From Chrysomallon squamiferum (taxonomy: Eukaryota > Mollusca > Gastropoda > Neomphalida > Peltospiridae), in the NCBI GenBank assembly GCA_012295275.1, contig CM022667.1, forward strand, positions 16,435,988 to 16,499,987: a stretch of 64,000 bases of DNA, in the 5' to 3' direction. The notes under the pieces are model-generated. The model was not told the origin of the DNA. It ran no database searches and saw nothing but the letters and a program-made list of their open reading frames with translations. The first letter of the stretch is position 1; each line of letters starts with the position of its first letter. Below, piece by piece: positions 14,245-26,204 of the stretch. The position numbers were made by a program, and so were the translations under genes.

Positions 14245-15417
14245 CCTCCCTCCCTCTTTCTCTTTATTTCTTTGAGTGTGTGTGTGTGTGTGTGTATGTG
14301 TATTCCTTTACTTATAATTCCTATCAACAAATAAATGACACTTTACAATTACTTTTCATAACAGCTACATCTTGTACATTGGAATCAAGATAAATACAAA
14401 ACGATGGCTGATGCTGTGGACAAGCCAGATGGTCTTGCAGTTTTAGGAATTCTGTTCAAAGTAATTTTTCTTTGTAATTAGTACTTGTATTATTGGGTAA
14501 TAAAATTTAATAGTCACGGTTGCCATTTATACAAAGACATGCAACGCACATAAATAAATTCACACACGCAAACACACACACATACACACACATGTATTTG
14601 AGTATGTAGTAAAAACAAAATTCTGGTTACATAAATAAGTATCGAATGAGAGGAATTCAAAATCTTCTACTCGGTTCCGAGTGCATACACACACACACAT
14701 ACGTGCATACACATACACATACACAGATACACACATACACTCACACATACATACAAACATACGTACACTGAAATGCACACGTACAGTACATTATAAAATC
14801 ACACACACCAACACACGCACTCAGACACATATATGTACTTTGATATAGTTATTTATTTATTTATTTATTTATTAAGGTTGGCAAGGAACATCCTGGATTT
14901 AAGATGATCACTGAAAATGTATCTAAGATCAAGTTCAAAGGAAAGTCGGTTCACGTGCAGGGATCCTTCAATCCACAACGCTTACTTCCACGTACGTCAT
15001 TGCTGACTTTGTTAATAATGTTGTCGATGGTGTTTATGTTGCACATTTTTGATTCCGTTACATCTGAAATTTAAATGAACAAGATGACGACAGTGATGAT
15101 GATGATGACGTCGATGATGATGATGACAATGACGACGACGACGATAATGATGATGATTATATTTTTGCATGTACCATTATTTTATTTTTATTGTTATTAT
15201 TATAATCGCAGTTGTACTTTGTTGTTATTTTTTTTTTATTGGTTTTTTTATTGTTACTATTAGTATTACTGTCATGACAGTTAATTTAAAAAATAATAAA
15301 AAAAGTACTTAGCTTAGAGCGGAAGTGAAAGCATTTTTTTTTTTAAATCTTATGTACATGTTCATATATTTCTACTTCTTCATCATCCTTTTTCTTTCTT
15401 TTTTTTCATTATTATTT

Positions 15418-15465
<48 letters not shown>

Positions 15466-15984
15466 TTATCAGAAAACGTCAACAAGTACTGGACATACCA
15501 TGGCTCTCTGACCACGCCTCCTTGTTACGAAAGTATTTCGTGGATTGTGTTTCAAGAACTTGTAGAAATCTCAGAAGACCAGGTATGTAAAGAACAAAAC
15601 GTTATTTTAAAAAAATTATAATAAAAACATTAAAATAAAACTACTTCTCAATTTGTATTTATTTATACTTGGACATTTATAGTTCTGAAAAAAATAATTT
15701 CAAATATATTTGTTTTAATTTTAAATTACCGTGTAATCGGAATTTTTCAAAAACAGAGCAGTGATATATTTTTTTAATTATTATTTTTGGTTAATTTCAT
15801 TGTTTCATGGATAGTTGTCCATTACTAATATATTTATTAGTGTATAATTATTATTTTATTATTTTTTAAGATAAAAACTCTACGCGGTTTGTTCTGCAAT
15901 GAATGTGAGGGAGAGCATATGGTGGACAACTTCCGGCCACCACTTCCGTTGGGCTCTCGGAACGTTAGATCTTCCACAGAGTAG
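13185..15984 (+). CDS. Alpha-carbonic anhydrase, six exons, first exon not found
   Basis: Catalyses reversible CO2 hydration with a zinc ion. Exons with GT/AG boundaries and consistent phases: 13185-13379, 13926-14044, 14365-14460, 14877-14991, 15473-15582 and 15871-15984 (TAG stop). Visible family motifs, in order: QSPIDI, NNGHS (proton-shuttle His64), FHYHWG (ligands His94 and His96), GSEH (Glu106), LHLVHWN (ligand His119), and GSLTTPPC (Thr199). All catalytic residues are present, so the protein should be active. A Cys just before QSPI and the Cys after TTPP resemble the disulfide pair of extracellular vertebrate forms, which hints at secretion, but the N-terminal exon that would carry a signal peptide is missing. 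Possible poly(A) signals are ATTAAA at 16179 and AATAAA at 16761. Part of intron 14461-14876 is an inverted copy of the stop-codon region. Confidence 0.95.
13618..13692 (+). repeat. (GA)n microsatellite upstream of a carbonic anhydrase exon
   Basis: Pure GA tract of about 75 bases in intron 13380-13925. It is complementary to the (CT)n tract in the next intron, so the two could pair in the pre-mRNA around exon 13926-14044. Confidence 0.95.
14181..14258 (+). repeat. (CT)n then (CCCT)n microsatellite downstream of the same exon
   Basis: About 60 bases of pure CT, then CCCT units, in intron 14045-14364. A GT tract follows (about 14276-14296). Confidence 0.95.
14614..14672 (+). repeat. Inverted-repeat arm 1, in a carbonic anhydrase intron
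   Basis: This 59-base segment of intron 14461-14876 is the reverse complement of 15979-16037 at 57 of 59 positions. Flanking sequence on both sides is CA-rich microsatellite and unrelated to the other arm apart from a few bases. Confidence 0.93.
14682..14832 (+). repeat. CA-rich microsatellite
   Basis: Imperfect CA/CATA repeats in the same intron, just after inverted-repeat arm 1. Confidence 0.85.
15407..15465 (+). repeat. (ATT)n microsatellite before a carbonic anhydrase acceptor
   Basis: ATT array ending seven bases before the acceptor AG at 15471-15472. It appears to serve as the T-rich tract of that splice site. Confidence 0.92.
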
Positions 15985-16037
15985 AAGATTTCGAATTCCT
16001 CTCATTCGATCCTTATTTATGTAACCAGAATTTTGTT
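15979..16037 (+). repeat. Inverted-repeat arm 2, covering the carbonic anhydrase stop codon
   Basis: Starts with the last Glu codon, includes the TAG stop (15982-15984) and about 53 bases of 3' UTR. It pairs with 14614-14672 over 59 bases with two mismatches. The stop codon and its neighbours are inside the perfectly complementary part. Confidence 0.93.
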
Positions 16038-17031
16038 GTTTTCACAGCAGTTAGTACAGTCTCAAGGACATATTGTGATATTCTTAGTTTAATATGCAAA
16101 GAGCGGGTTCAGATAATCACTGTAATCGGAGAATTGATTATTGATTATATAAGGACCTCGTGGAATATATACATGTATATTAAAGAATAGAGAAGAAGAA
16201 AAAAGAAAGAAAACAAAGAAAGAAATCTCTGACTTTACACGAACACGTTAGAGAAAATAAGATTTTTAAAAATCTCACTTAAAAGAAAATACAGTCTCCT
16301 TTAGCGGTTCCACGTGAAAAGTCAATAACTAGCATTTATGATGTTTTAAAATCAGTGTCGTTTTGGTTTAGCACTACAGTGTTTGGAAACTATTTGTATT
16401 TAATTAATTTATTAATATTTAGTGTATAATTCTAAGCAAGGTAGAAGGTTAGAAGCAGCAGCACGTAACATACAGAAACATAGATATTAAAGAGTATTGC
16501 AGTGATCCACAACAGATACAGAGGAAAAAGATATGAATAAATTAAATATAAGTAGATGTAGTAATACATTAAAAAGACTGAAATATAATTTAAGAGAAAA
16601 TGGTGACGCATAGACCGATATAAAAATTCCAAACTGACTGAGTACAGAATTACAATGAGAAACAGACAAAGAGAAAAAAATGTTTTATCGTCAACCTATC
16701 AATCTGATGAGATAATAATTTCTTCTTGCGCAAATAGAGACAAACGGAATACAGGATACAAATAAAGAGTCAGTATTATAAATTATAAGAAATGTACTAC
16801 ATACAGAGAGAGGAAAGCAGGTTAACTAATAAAAATAAACATTATTCAAAATATACTGATAGTTTGAAATTCACCTTGTTACATAATAGATAAATGTTGA
16901 TGAGCTCTTTCTTAGATAAATATTGTTATCAGTTGTTGATTGTTAAACGGTACGTAGAATAGTTATTTACATTACGTTGTTTTAATGCAATTGTTAAGCA
17001 AAATTGTTTAAAATATTTTCAGAATTGTTAA

Positions 17032-17069
<38 letters not shown>

Positions 17070-18330
17070 GTACTTTTAATCAATTATTATCCTATGGCTA
17101 TTATTGCTGATGTTGTTTTTGTTTCACAGATTAATTAGAAAGTAAATTTCCACTTATAAGCATGCATGTCATCACAGTGTATTTATAAGATTAAACGGAA
17201 CATAGTCTCACAACTGATTTGTTTGTTTTATATATAAATTATGATAGAGAAATCAAGAGAAAAGTTATCTCGTTTCTATCTAACTGGGTGAATGAATTGA
17301 TTAAATTAGTGAATAACACGGCGAATACAATGAATAAATGAATGAATTTAAGGAAGAATAAAATTTGTATAATTCCTTCATACAGACTTACTACATATCA
17401 AACATATTCTAAAGGAATTTTTTTTTTTTTTTAACACCATCTATTTCTAACAGTATGACATATTAAGGCGACCGTTTTTAAGGGGTGGGAGGGAGGAAAA
17501 AGGAAGCACAATGTTTTCAACAGATCTATCCCTGGTTATATATTGTGTGTGTGTGCGTGTGTGTGTGTGTGTGTGTGAAAGTGAGTGTGTGTGTATGTTG
17601 TATATACGTACATACATACATGCATGCATATAATTTTATTGTACATACATATGAACCTACATACACGCAAAAAGCAGGGAGAAGTGAATACCCTCGGCTA
17701 CTGAGCAATTTTTAAAGGTTGTCTCAGTCACTTAATGATAGTGTCGTTTGCCCCCGGAGTGCGGGCGACTGGGTGTCATGCGTTCCAGTCTCGTCAGCGG
17801 AATATCATACTTGTGAGGTTCTGACTGGGTTTCCTCCTCCTGTGCGTTCCAGTATTAAGACAACACAGCGTTCATTCCTAAATACACTCATACAAAGAGA
17901 CACATAGATATAAACCAATGACATGTATAATGTATAAACAAATTTATTGGGTGTATAAATTCAACATGTAACAAATGCATCGTGATTTTAAACTGAGCTT
18001 TAAAAATGAGCTTTGTTAAATATGCAAAACATGCCGTAAAGTTCACTGTACATATATAGTAAATATTTTTAAATTGAAAATAATAATTAGAAAACTGAAA
18101 CATCTTTTTCTGTTTTATGTTATAATAAACATCAAAGGCACAATCAAAATATTATTTATATGTAATATTAGAAATAAAAGAATGATTAAGTTAACCAAAT
18201 AAAAAAAAATTAGATTATCAACATAAAATATGCGTGAGACAACTGACTAATAATAATAATAAAATAATAATAATGCCAAAAAAAACAAATTATTTATATT
18301 TATGTAGATAAAATTATAAAATTTTAAAAT
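16038..18330. other. 3' flank of carbonic anhydrase, no further gene seen
   Basis: AT-rich sequence with an (ATT)n tract (about 17034-17068), a GT tract (about 17545-17600) and TACATA repeats. A GC-richer island at about 17740-17870 has an open frame but no motif I recognise. The last exon of the minus-strand EF-hand gene might lie between here and 20140; I did not find it. Confidence 0.5.
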
Positions 18331-18332
18331 TT

Positions 18333-18335
<3 letters not shown>

Positions 18336-18426
<91 letters not shown>
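18336..18426 (+). repeat. (CT)n microsatellite
   Basis: Pure CT tract of about 90 bases. Confidence 0.95.
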
Positions 18427-18431
<5 letters not shown>

Positions 18432-18831
18432 ACATTTATCGTAAGCGGAAACAGTTTGAAGTATACGTTAGGAAAATTGAAGATAATAATTTAAATATAT
18501 TTTGTAACCTCCGATGTTTACTTTCTCAAGATTTTCTATTTTTATTTTTTTATTTTAACTTACTATTAATATATATATATATATATATTTTCTAAATTAC
18601 TGGGTGATGTCATTATTTCTATAGTAGTGATATCATTGTTGGCAATGCGGTCTGTTTGCTCTCAAGTTAATATGCCATGTTACTACCATACATTGTCATG
18701 TGCGATCAAAGACAGCACAACACAACAAAATAGTAACTTTGAAGTATAGAAAAATTTATTATATATTTATTTACACCTTTAAAAATACATTTTAAACGTT
18801 TAGTTATAAGATGAATTATTCAAAAACAATT

Positions 18832-18902
18832 TGCATCGACCGGGAATCGAACCCGGGTCACCCGCGTGGCAGGCGAGTATTCTACCACTAGACCACCGAT
18901 GC
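18832..18902 (-). tRNA. tRNA-Gly (anticodon GCC)
   Basis: 71 bases including discriminator A fold as a full cloverleaf: acceptor GCATCGG, D arm, anticodon stem CTCGC with loop CTGCCAC, and T arm CCGGG-TTCGATT-CCCGG. It is identical to the plus-strand gene at 21975-22045. A T-run follows within about 10 bases on the minus strand, suitable as a Pol III terminator. It lies downstream of exon 5 of the EF-hand gene, either in its last intron or beyond it. Confidence 0.97.
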
Positions 18903-19461
18903 TTACATTTTAACGAGTTTGAATTTGTCTTGACACTATTTTGAGTTCTACGTTCTCTGCTTTGCTTGACCTAAGTACCCATATCACTATACTAGTGCAG
19001 AAAATAAGTCATTCATTAGGATAAGACCTCTTACGTTCTGAAATTGAATCGTCGGAGAAGTTGCTATCGAAAGCTACTTGGAAATAGGAAAGAAAACTAA
19101 ACTTTTTTTTTTTTTTTTTGCTCTATAATAAACTTTTATCTGTGCCGGCTGATAAAACAGGCTTTCAGAACGACACACCCAGAATGTAAGCAGGCTCTTG
19201 GGACTGATATACTAATTGTTGTTTCTGAAATTTCTAACGTACAGAACATTACTAGTAATTTCAGTTTATACAGTTTGAAAAGGCAACGAAGCTTGTGTGT
19301 TGTATTTTTTTTTTTTTTTTTATCATAAACTGTTTACAAATAATTACTTAATTAATAATATTATTGACTTTTAAGATTCGATTATGTTTTAATATCAGTC
19401 TCATTACTTTTATGACAGATTTAGAAATACTATAATCATAATTTCGAGTTTATCGTTGTTA

Positions 19462-19464
<3 letters not shown>

Positions 19465-19523
<59 letters not shown>

Positions 19524-19533
19524 GTAGTAGTAG
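19465..19533 (+). repeat. (AAT)n microsatellite with an AGT tail
   Basis: Long AAT array ending in AGT units. Confidence 0.94.
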
Positions 19534-19788
19534 TAACAGAGTTGCGTCCCTTGCATTGTGACTCGACACGCTAGCTTTCATTGCCACTATTCTTAATTTT
19601 CGTTTGACGTTTCTGTATTATCGTGTGGTCAGAATTTGTTTGAATTCTGAAAATAAAAGAATATATATATATATATATACATTAATAATAATAATAATAG
19701 AACAAATGAGTTATATGAGTGTGTGTGTGTGTGTGTGTGTGTGTTTTATAGTGTTAAGTGTATGGTTTTGTCTCTTGAGCATTAATAA

Positions 19789-19793
<5 letters not shown>

Positions 19794-19851
<58 letters not shown>

Positions 19852-19972
19852 GAGACAGAGAGACTGAGAGAGAGACAGAGAGAGACAGAGAGAGAGACAG
19901 AGACAGAGAGAGAGAGAGACAGGCAGAGAGACAGAGAGACTGAGAGAGAGACAGAGAGAGACAGACAGAGAC

Positions 19973-20027
<55 letters not shown>

Positions 20028-20045
20028 CAGAGAGAGAGAGAGACT

Positions 20046-20140
<95 letters not shown>
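19794..20140 (+). repeat. Long (GA)n/(GACA)n compound microsatellite
   Basis: About 345 bases of GA repeat with scattered ACAG and ACTG interruptions. On the minus strand it reads as CT-rich intron and starts only a few bases inside the intron after the exon 5 donor of the EF-hand gene. The Ser/Leu-rich open frames here are repeat artefacts. Confidence 0.95.
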
Positions 20141-20142
<2 letters not shown>

Positions 20143-20144
20143 AC

Positions 20145-20611
20145 CAATATAATCAACTTTGCCATCACAGTTCAGATCCGCTTCATGCACCATTTCTTCA
20201 GCTTCTTTCTGAAATAAATCAATAAATAAATAAATAAATAATGATAAGTAAGTAATGATATTTGAATAACATAGAAAGAATCAGCAACTGTAATAACAAC
20301 AGATGGATTATTGTCATCATTATAATTATCATCGACAATAATAACAGTAATAACAGCAGCAAAAACAACAAGAACAGTAAATAAAAATGTAACTACCATA
20401 GACCTGATAAAAGTTTATCTATTAGCTATTAGTAAAACGCAATAATATTATGTCGTCATGAACGCGCGTTTTATTTTGTTGTATTTGTTTGTTGTTGTTT
20501 TTTTACAGATATTCGGAAAGCACATATACAGGTCAACGTTTTATTTTAATGAACGGTAAGGTCAAACATTTCTGCTACTATTACTACTACTGCTAATGCT
20601 ACTACTACTAT

Positions 20612-20643
<32 letters not shown>

Positions 20644-21049
20644 ACAATAATAATAATAACAGCTTTTTTCTTACCTTTGTAATTTTTTCTCCTAATTTGT
20701 CGAGAATTTCATAAAGGTCAGAAGGAGTTATAAAGCCATCCTTGTCTTTATCAAAAGCGCGAAAAACCTCGTGCAACTCCTTTTCGGGGTCCATCGTTAC
20801 TTTCCGGGCAAAGATGTCAACGAACTCGTCAAAGTCAATCGTCCCGCTTCCTACGAACAAAAAAAAAAAAATAAAAAAAAAATAAAAAGAAATAAATAAA
20901 AAATTGATGATGTAGTAATTATATAATATTTCTTCAACAACAAAGACTACAAAAACCGAAACGACAAAATCATCAATAACAGTTACCGCTACAACTACTT
21001 CAATTATTACCTCTACAGCCGGAGCTATCAATACTTCTGGTATTACAGT

Positions 21050-21125
<76 letters not shown>

Positions 21126-24100
21126 ATACAATCCAGAAACTTTACATAAGCAATTATTGTTACCGTTTTTATTATTGTTTATTATTATTTTACACGTTAA
21201 GACCAAATCACTCACTGTCTGTGTCCACAGCTCGGATGAATCCTTTTATTTCCTGTATTGACGGCCTCTGTCCAAGGGAGATCATCACTGTGCCCAGCTC
21301 TTCAGTAGTGATCATTCCATCCCCGTTCTTATCGAACATTTTAAACGTTTCTCTCAGCTCTGAAAAATTCACATTTCTCACACACTTCAGTTTATTAATG
21401 AATATAATTATAAGGCCAGTTATACTTCAAAAATATTGTCATACTTAGGATCGTTTCTGCAGTTTATATGGTATAATATTGTTTCAAAAGACTGAGATTT
21501 GTGGATTTATTCTTGGCTATTAAAAAAAAAAAAAAGTTGAAAAAAAAGTATTCCATATGGATGATATTATTAATTTAACTATCTTCTGATGTGAATTAAG
21601 CGTTACCTCTCGTGAATCTATAAAAAATATGATTATCACGAGCAGTGTAATATAGTTGATAGATTTAAGTGAGTATCAAATTATTATTTTTTCCAATTTC
21701 ACGTTTTCATCATCATCATCATCATCATCATCATTATTATTATTATTAACCAACCTCTCTCTTTCTGTCTCTTCCTCTTTCCCCCTCTCACACATTTCTT
21801 TCTTTTTTCCTCTACTCACGAGTGTTAACCACGATGTTACGCACGAACTCACTTTCTCATATTATTATATCCTTTGCATCGCCTTTTATCAGTATATTAA
21901 TTGACCTAATTAGCGCAATATTGTGGATAATCATTTAATAAGATAAGATGAACGTAGCAACAGTTAAACGTAAAGCATCGGTGGTCTAGTGGTAGAATAC
22001 TCGCCTGCCACGCGGGTGACCCGGGTTCGATTCCCGGTCGATGCAAATGTGATTACAATTTTCTTTTAAATTTTAGTTTATATATTTTATATACCTTGAA
22101 TTTTTTCTTCTGAAAATATATGTTTCTTCGCATAACCCTTCTGTTTTCTTTTTTCTCTTTGTATCTGTCTTTGTGCCTGAAATAATAAAAAAATAAAACT
22201 TATTCTGCACGTCACAAAATGTCCGTATATCGCTGAAGGCCGCTCATCTCGAGCCCACAAAAAAAAGGTACCACTGTACACAAATGTTAAGTCTACCGAT
22301 ATAAACGCGTAGGCATCGTAAATGCTTCTGATGAGCGTAAATTTTAGGGAAATATATAATAGATAGTTAAAACATGAAAAACTCCAAAAATTATAAGTTA
22401 TGTAATTTTTGCACGTTTGTGTCTGGATAATAATTCATAAATAGTTATATATGTTTAGGCTTTATTTCTCCCGCTTTTTAATGTTTTGCGTTTCTGTTTT
22501 CTTTTATATCTATTATAGGAATATTATCAATGAAAACAGAACAAATTTCATGTTTTGTTCTTGTTTTTTTTTAATTGTTTTTTTTTAAATTGTTTTTATT
22601 GTTTTTATTTTATTCTTTGTTACTGCAAATGAACTTTATAGCAGCTATTTCAGCGCATTCATAATGACTGTTTCCTGCAAATTCCAGTTACATCATAACT
22701 GTCAGTTATGCTGACACAACTAATTTGAAGTGCTTGTAAATATATCCATAGGTGAAGTACTTGTAAATATAATAATGTGATTAATCACAATCCAAGAAGC
22801 ATTTATCACTGACCAAAACCTCAACCTAAAACAAACCGACACATAAAAAAAAAAAAAAATAATAATAATAATAATAATAATAAAAAACAAATTAAATCCA
22901 GAAAAGTGACGCTGTTAATAACTGTTAATAATTATCAGAAAGCGTTGTTAAACCAATATTCATCCGTCCATTCATCCTTCCATTTCATCCTTTCAATCAC
23001 TCTTTCTTTCTTTCATCCTTCCATCCTTACTTCTTTCCTTCCTTTCTTTTTTCCCTCTCTTTATTATCCTCTTTCATTCTTTATTTCCTCCCTTCGTTCA
23101 TTATTTTCTTCCTTCAGTCAGTCTGGTGTAATGTAAAATATTTTTACAGATGACCGTACAACATTTTTACATGCTGTCGTATCTGCTAACTGTCAGAAAA
23201 GTATCTCTTGTCTGACTGATTACAGAGATTTCAGAACAGAGCATAAAGCTATCACCGAATTTCTAATTTACATTTCTCTTCTTGGTATGTATTTTCAGTT
23301 AGCATCAGTTTCCCTGCAGCTTCTTTCAAAGTACGTAAAAGATATATTATCAGCCAAGCAGAATGGAACAGGAACATTACTATAATATTGTCAGTTTTGA
23401 TTTAATGGAATATTTGATAACGCTGTACGTTGAAATGTGGTGTAGGTTAATTCTTTTAACTTTGGTCCGTTTTTTATAAACAGTTTTTATTTTGCGTATG
23501 TGACGATATATATGTTTGTATGTGAATGTATTTGTGTGTGTATGCGTGTGCATGTGTGCGTGCGTGCGTGTGTGTCTGTTTGTCTATCTATCTCTCCATC
23601 CATTTCTCTAAGTCCTTTCTCTGTTTCTCTCACTTTTGCCTCTTCTGTACTATATGTACATGTATACTGAACATTGATATTTAAGATCTATGTGTGTGTT
23701 CTTCAGTTCTTTAATTTTTAATAGCAACAGTATTATCATAATTCAGGAAATAAATCGCTATATTTCATGTATATACGCACTTACTTGAATTATCTACATT
23801 TAAAATCTACATATGTTGTTACCATAACACTTCGCAACCTATAGCAATAATCGCAGAATGCTTTAAAAGTTAAAACTTAATCTAATTCCAACTCTGCTGT
23901 TATCTCGTATCTATTAACTACAGGTCTTGAGTCAGCTGAGTTCAAAAATAGAATGGGTAACCCACTAAGAATAGTGTATTTTAGCTCTGAGCTATTTTAA
24001 AACCTCAGCTAGTTGCCAGCTGTACGTGTTTATCCAGTCATGTAGTTTCCAGATCCTAGATTACTTAAGATATAATTTAAACTGATCTTTTCCTACAGAT

Positions 24101-24674
24101 TGCAGGGCAACCATAAATTACACAACTCTCTTTATAATAACAGACTTAACGCCTGTGCAAGAATGATGAACTACTCGTGTAAAGAATAAGGTACTTGAGT
24201 TCAGCGTACGTGTAACTTCACTGTTATTATCGTTCATTATAAGTTGTTTTTCTCTGGACTGTTGTACCACTGGTAATAAATTAGTACTGATCATCTAATT
24301 ATATCTTTAAATTGTCTTTAAAATCTGTTCTACAAATGTCTTTAATGTTGTTAACTGCCTATGTTATTGGGAAAATTTACGACTCCTGTTGATAGTAGTG
24401 ATTAATAATTTTAATAGTAGTAGTTGTAGGAGCTGTAGTAGTAATAGCAGCAGTAGTGGTTGAAGCAGAATGATAATGGTAATATTTCCACTAATTATAA
24501 TAATAATATAATACTATAAATGTTTCTACTACTACTACTTCTACTACTATTAATATTATTTGTAGTACAGTTACTGTTGCTATTGTTACTACAATTACTA
24601 TCACTACTACTAGCACTGCTAGTAATACTGCAGGTAGCGCTAATACGTACAGCTAAAACAGCGGTTATTTTTCT

Positions 24675-24772
<98 letters not shown>

Positions 24773-25817
24773 TAAATATAATGCCGTCATAAGTATATTA
24801 ATTATATATTTAGTTGAACGGTTTACATTCTCTGTATATTTATTTATTTAAGTGAGCAATCACAGCATAACTACTAAAATAAGTAATTCACTCTGGCTAC
24901 ATCTGAAAATTGAGCTATGAACCGTTCTCTCAACATCCATATGGTTTCTATTTTACATCAGCGTTTCTGGCAACATTAAAAGAAAGCCATTAGCGATACT
25001 GCACTCTCGGTTAACCGTACAAATAGTTGTTTTAATGAAAGATTATCAAGGAACGTAAATTGAAAAAAAATCAGAAACGACAGGAGGTGTAATTCATCAA
25101 AATGCACGGGATGACCAACAGCTATAAGACAGTTAAGTACTGTTAACTTCTATATTGTATTGCCGGTTTTCTTCAGTAGTTTTCATTAGTAAAGGTTATC
25201 AGAATGTAAATAACACATGCAATATGCCCATACACTAAAACTTATATACATACATGCAGACACACTCGTATCACAAACATATACATACATAGATACACAC
25301 ATTATATATATATAATACATATATTCATAAATACATAAATACATACATACGCACATATAAATACATACATACATATATACACACACCCATATATACATAC
25401 AGTCAGACGAAAACATTTTAAAAAAAAAATACTTACGTACACACATAATAAACACACACACGCACATCACTTTGTTTCGTATCCAGTTATTCCTTTCAAA
25501 GAAGTGTCAAAGACTGTGCTCTTAAGTAATAATTTGTAGTGTAATGGAAGGTGCATTCAGAATATATTTGCAACTCAAAATTTTTCGTAAATTTTACAAA
25601 ATAAAACTAATTTAAAATTACGTTAATAATGAATATGAGATTGTAACAAAATTTGGACCTAATCATTCACAAAAGCTTACATCAGAAATACCTAATCACT
25701 TCTTAAATTATAACTTTCAGAAAAAAAAACCCAAAACAACACATCAACCAAAAAACAACAACAACACACACACAAGAAAAACACAATACAACATAAAATA
25801 TAAAATACACTTACCAT
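20145..25817 (-). CDS. Calmodulin-like four-EF-hand protein, last exon not found
   Basis: Calcium-binding sensor of the calmodulin/troponin C superfamily. Minus-strand exons: the ATG at 25815-25817 is the last codon of exon 1 (donor GTAAGT), then 22095-22176, 21216-21359, 20675-20850 and 20145-20208, all phase-consistent. EF loops: [36 protein letters not shown] (Asp instead of Glu at position 12) and [11 protein letters not shown], whose 12th residue would come from the next exon and is expected to be Glu. The N-terminus is a Lys/Arg/Gln-rich extension of about 20 residues in place of the short calmodulin start. An ATG alone at the end of exon 1 is the layout known for vertebrate calmodulin genes. 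Intron 1 holds duplication copy 2, and intron 2 holds a tRNA-Gly on the opposite strand. The final exon (about EFxxMM onward) should lie below 20140. Confidence 0.9.
20570..20660 (+). repeat. (ACT)n/(AAT)n microsatellite
   Basis: Trinucleotide array in intron 4 of the EF-hand gene, close to the exon 4 donor at 20674. Confidence 0.9.
21050..21128 (+). repeat. (AAT)n then (AAAT)n microsatellite
   Basis: Compound array in intron 3 of the EF-hand gene. Confidence 0.93.
21975..22045 (+). tRNA. tRNA-Gly (anticodon GCC), inside an intron
   Basis: 71 bases, identical to 18832-18902, with every stem intact. It lies antisense in intron 2 of the EF-hand gene (between exons 22095-22176 and 21216-21359). 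A TTTT lies about 15 bases after its 3' end. Confidence 0.97.
22556..25370 (+). repeat. Copy 2 of the 2.8 kb duplication
   Basis: Near-identical to 1-2796 and wholly inside intron 1 of the EF-hand gene. Includes a (GA)n tract at 24678-24770. Unlike copy 1 it continues without a gap into CATA/CACA repeats and then exon 1. Confidence 0.92.
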
Positions 25818-25959
25818 AATCTCTAACGAATCTGGAGTTTCCTAGTCTACAAACTATTCTACGCAATTTTAATCCTCTGCGTTCACCATTACCGAACATC
25901 CACAGAAAGAAATAAATGTTTTTATTCCAAGCTCAAGAGGCAGACATTTCTGTATGTTT

Positions 25960-26160
25960 GTGTTTTTGAGTTTTCTTCGAGTAACGGTTATTAACGATGC
26001 CGCCGCAATGATTCGGTGTAATCCGAAACGAGCGTAACCTGTACAGGTTTTCGACGGGAGCTACAGATGTAGCGTGAGGTGGGAGGAGCTTAGATGTCGA
26101 CAGAGAGAAATCGGTCCTTTCGTAATACTTCGTGTTCTTTCGGAATACAGCAACAAAACA
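25960..26160 (-). promoter_or_regulatory. CpG-richer region upstream of EF-hand exon 1
   Basis: Clearly richer in CG dinucleotides than the surrounding AT-rich DNA and 140-340 bases upstream (minus strand) of the start codon at 25817. It is a reasonable place for the promoter and 5' UTR start. No TATA box or defined site is claimed. Confidence 0.35.
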
Positions 26161-26204
26161 AGTATCTGGAGGAATGATATACTTTATAACACATTCCTGA
26201 ACAT

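Noticed and set aside
17719-17907. GC-richer island with a 62-codon frame
   Set aside because: No motif, no splice signals and no conserved look; probably an old repeat fragment.
19711-20193. 160-codon Ser/Leu-rich minus-strand frame
   Set aside because: It is the CT microsatellite translated, with part of EF-hand exon 5 at its start; not a separate protein.
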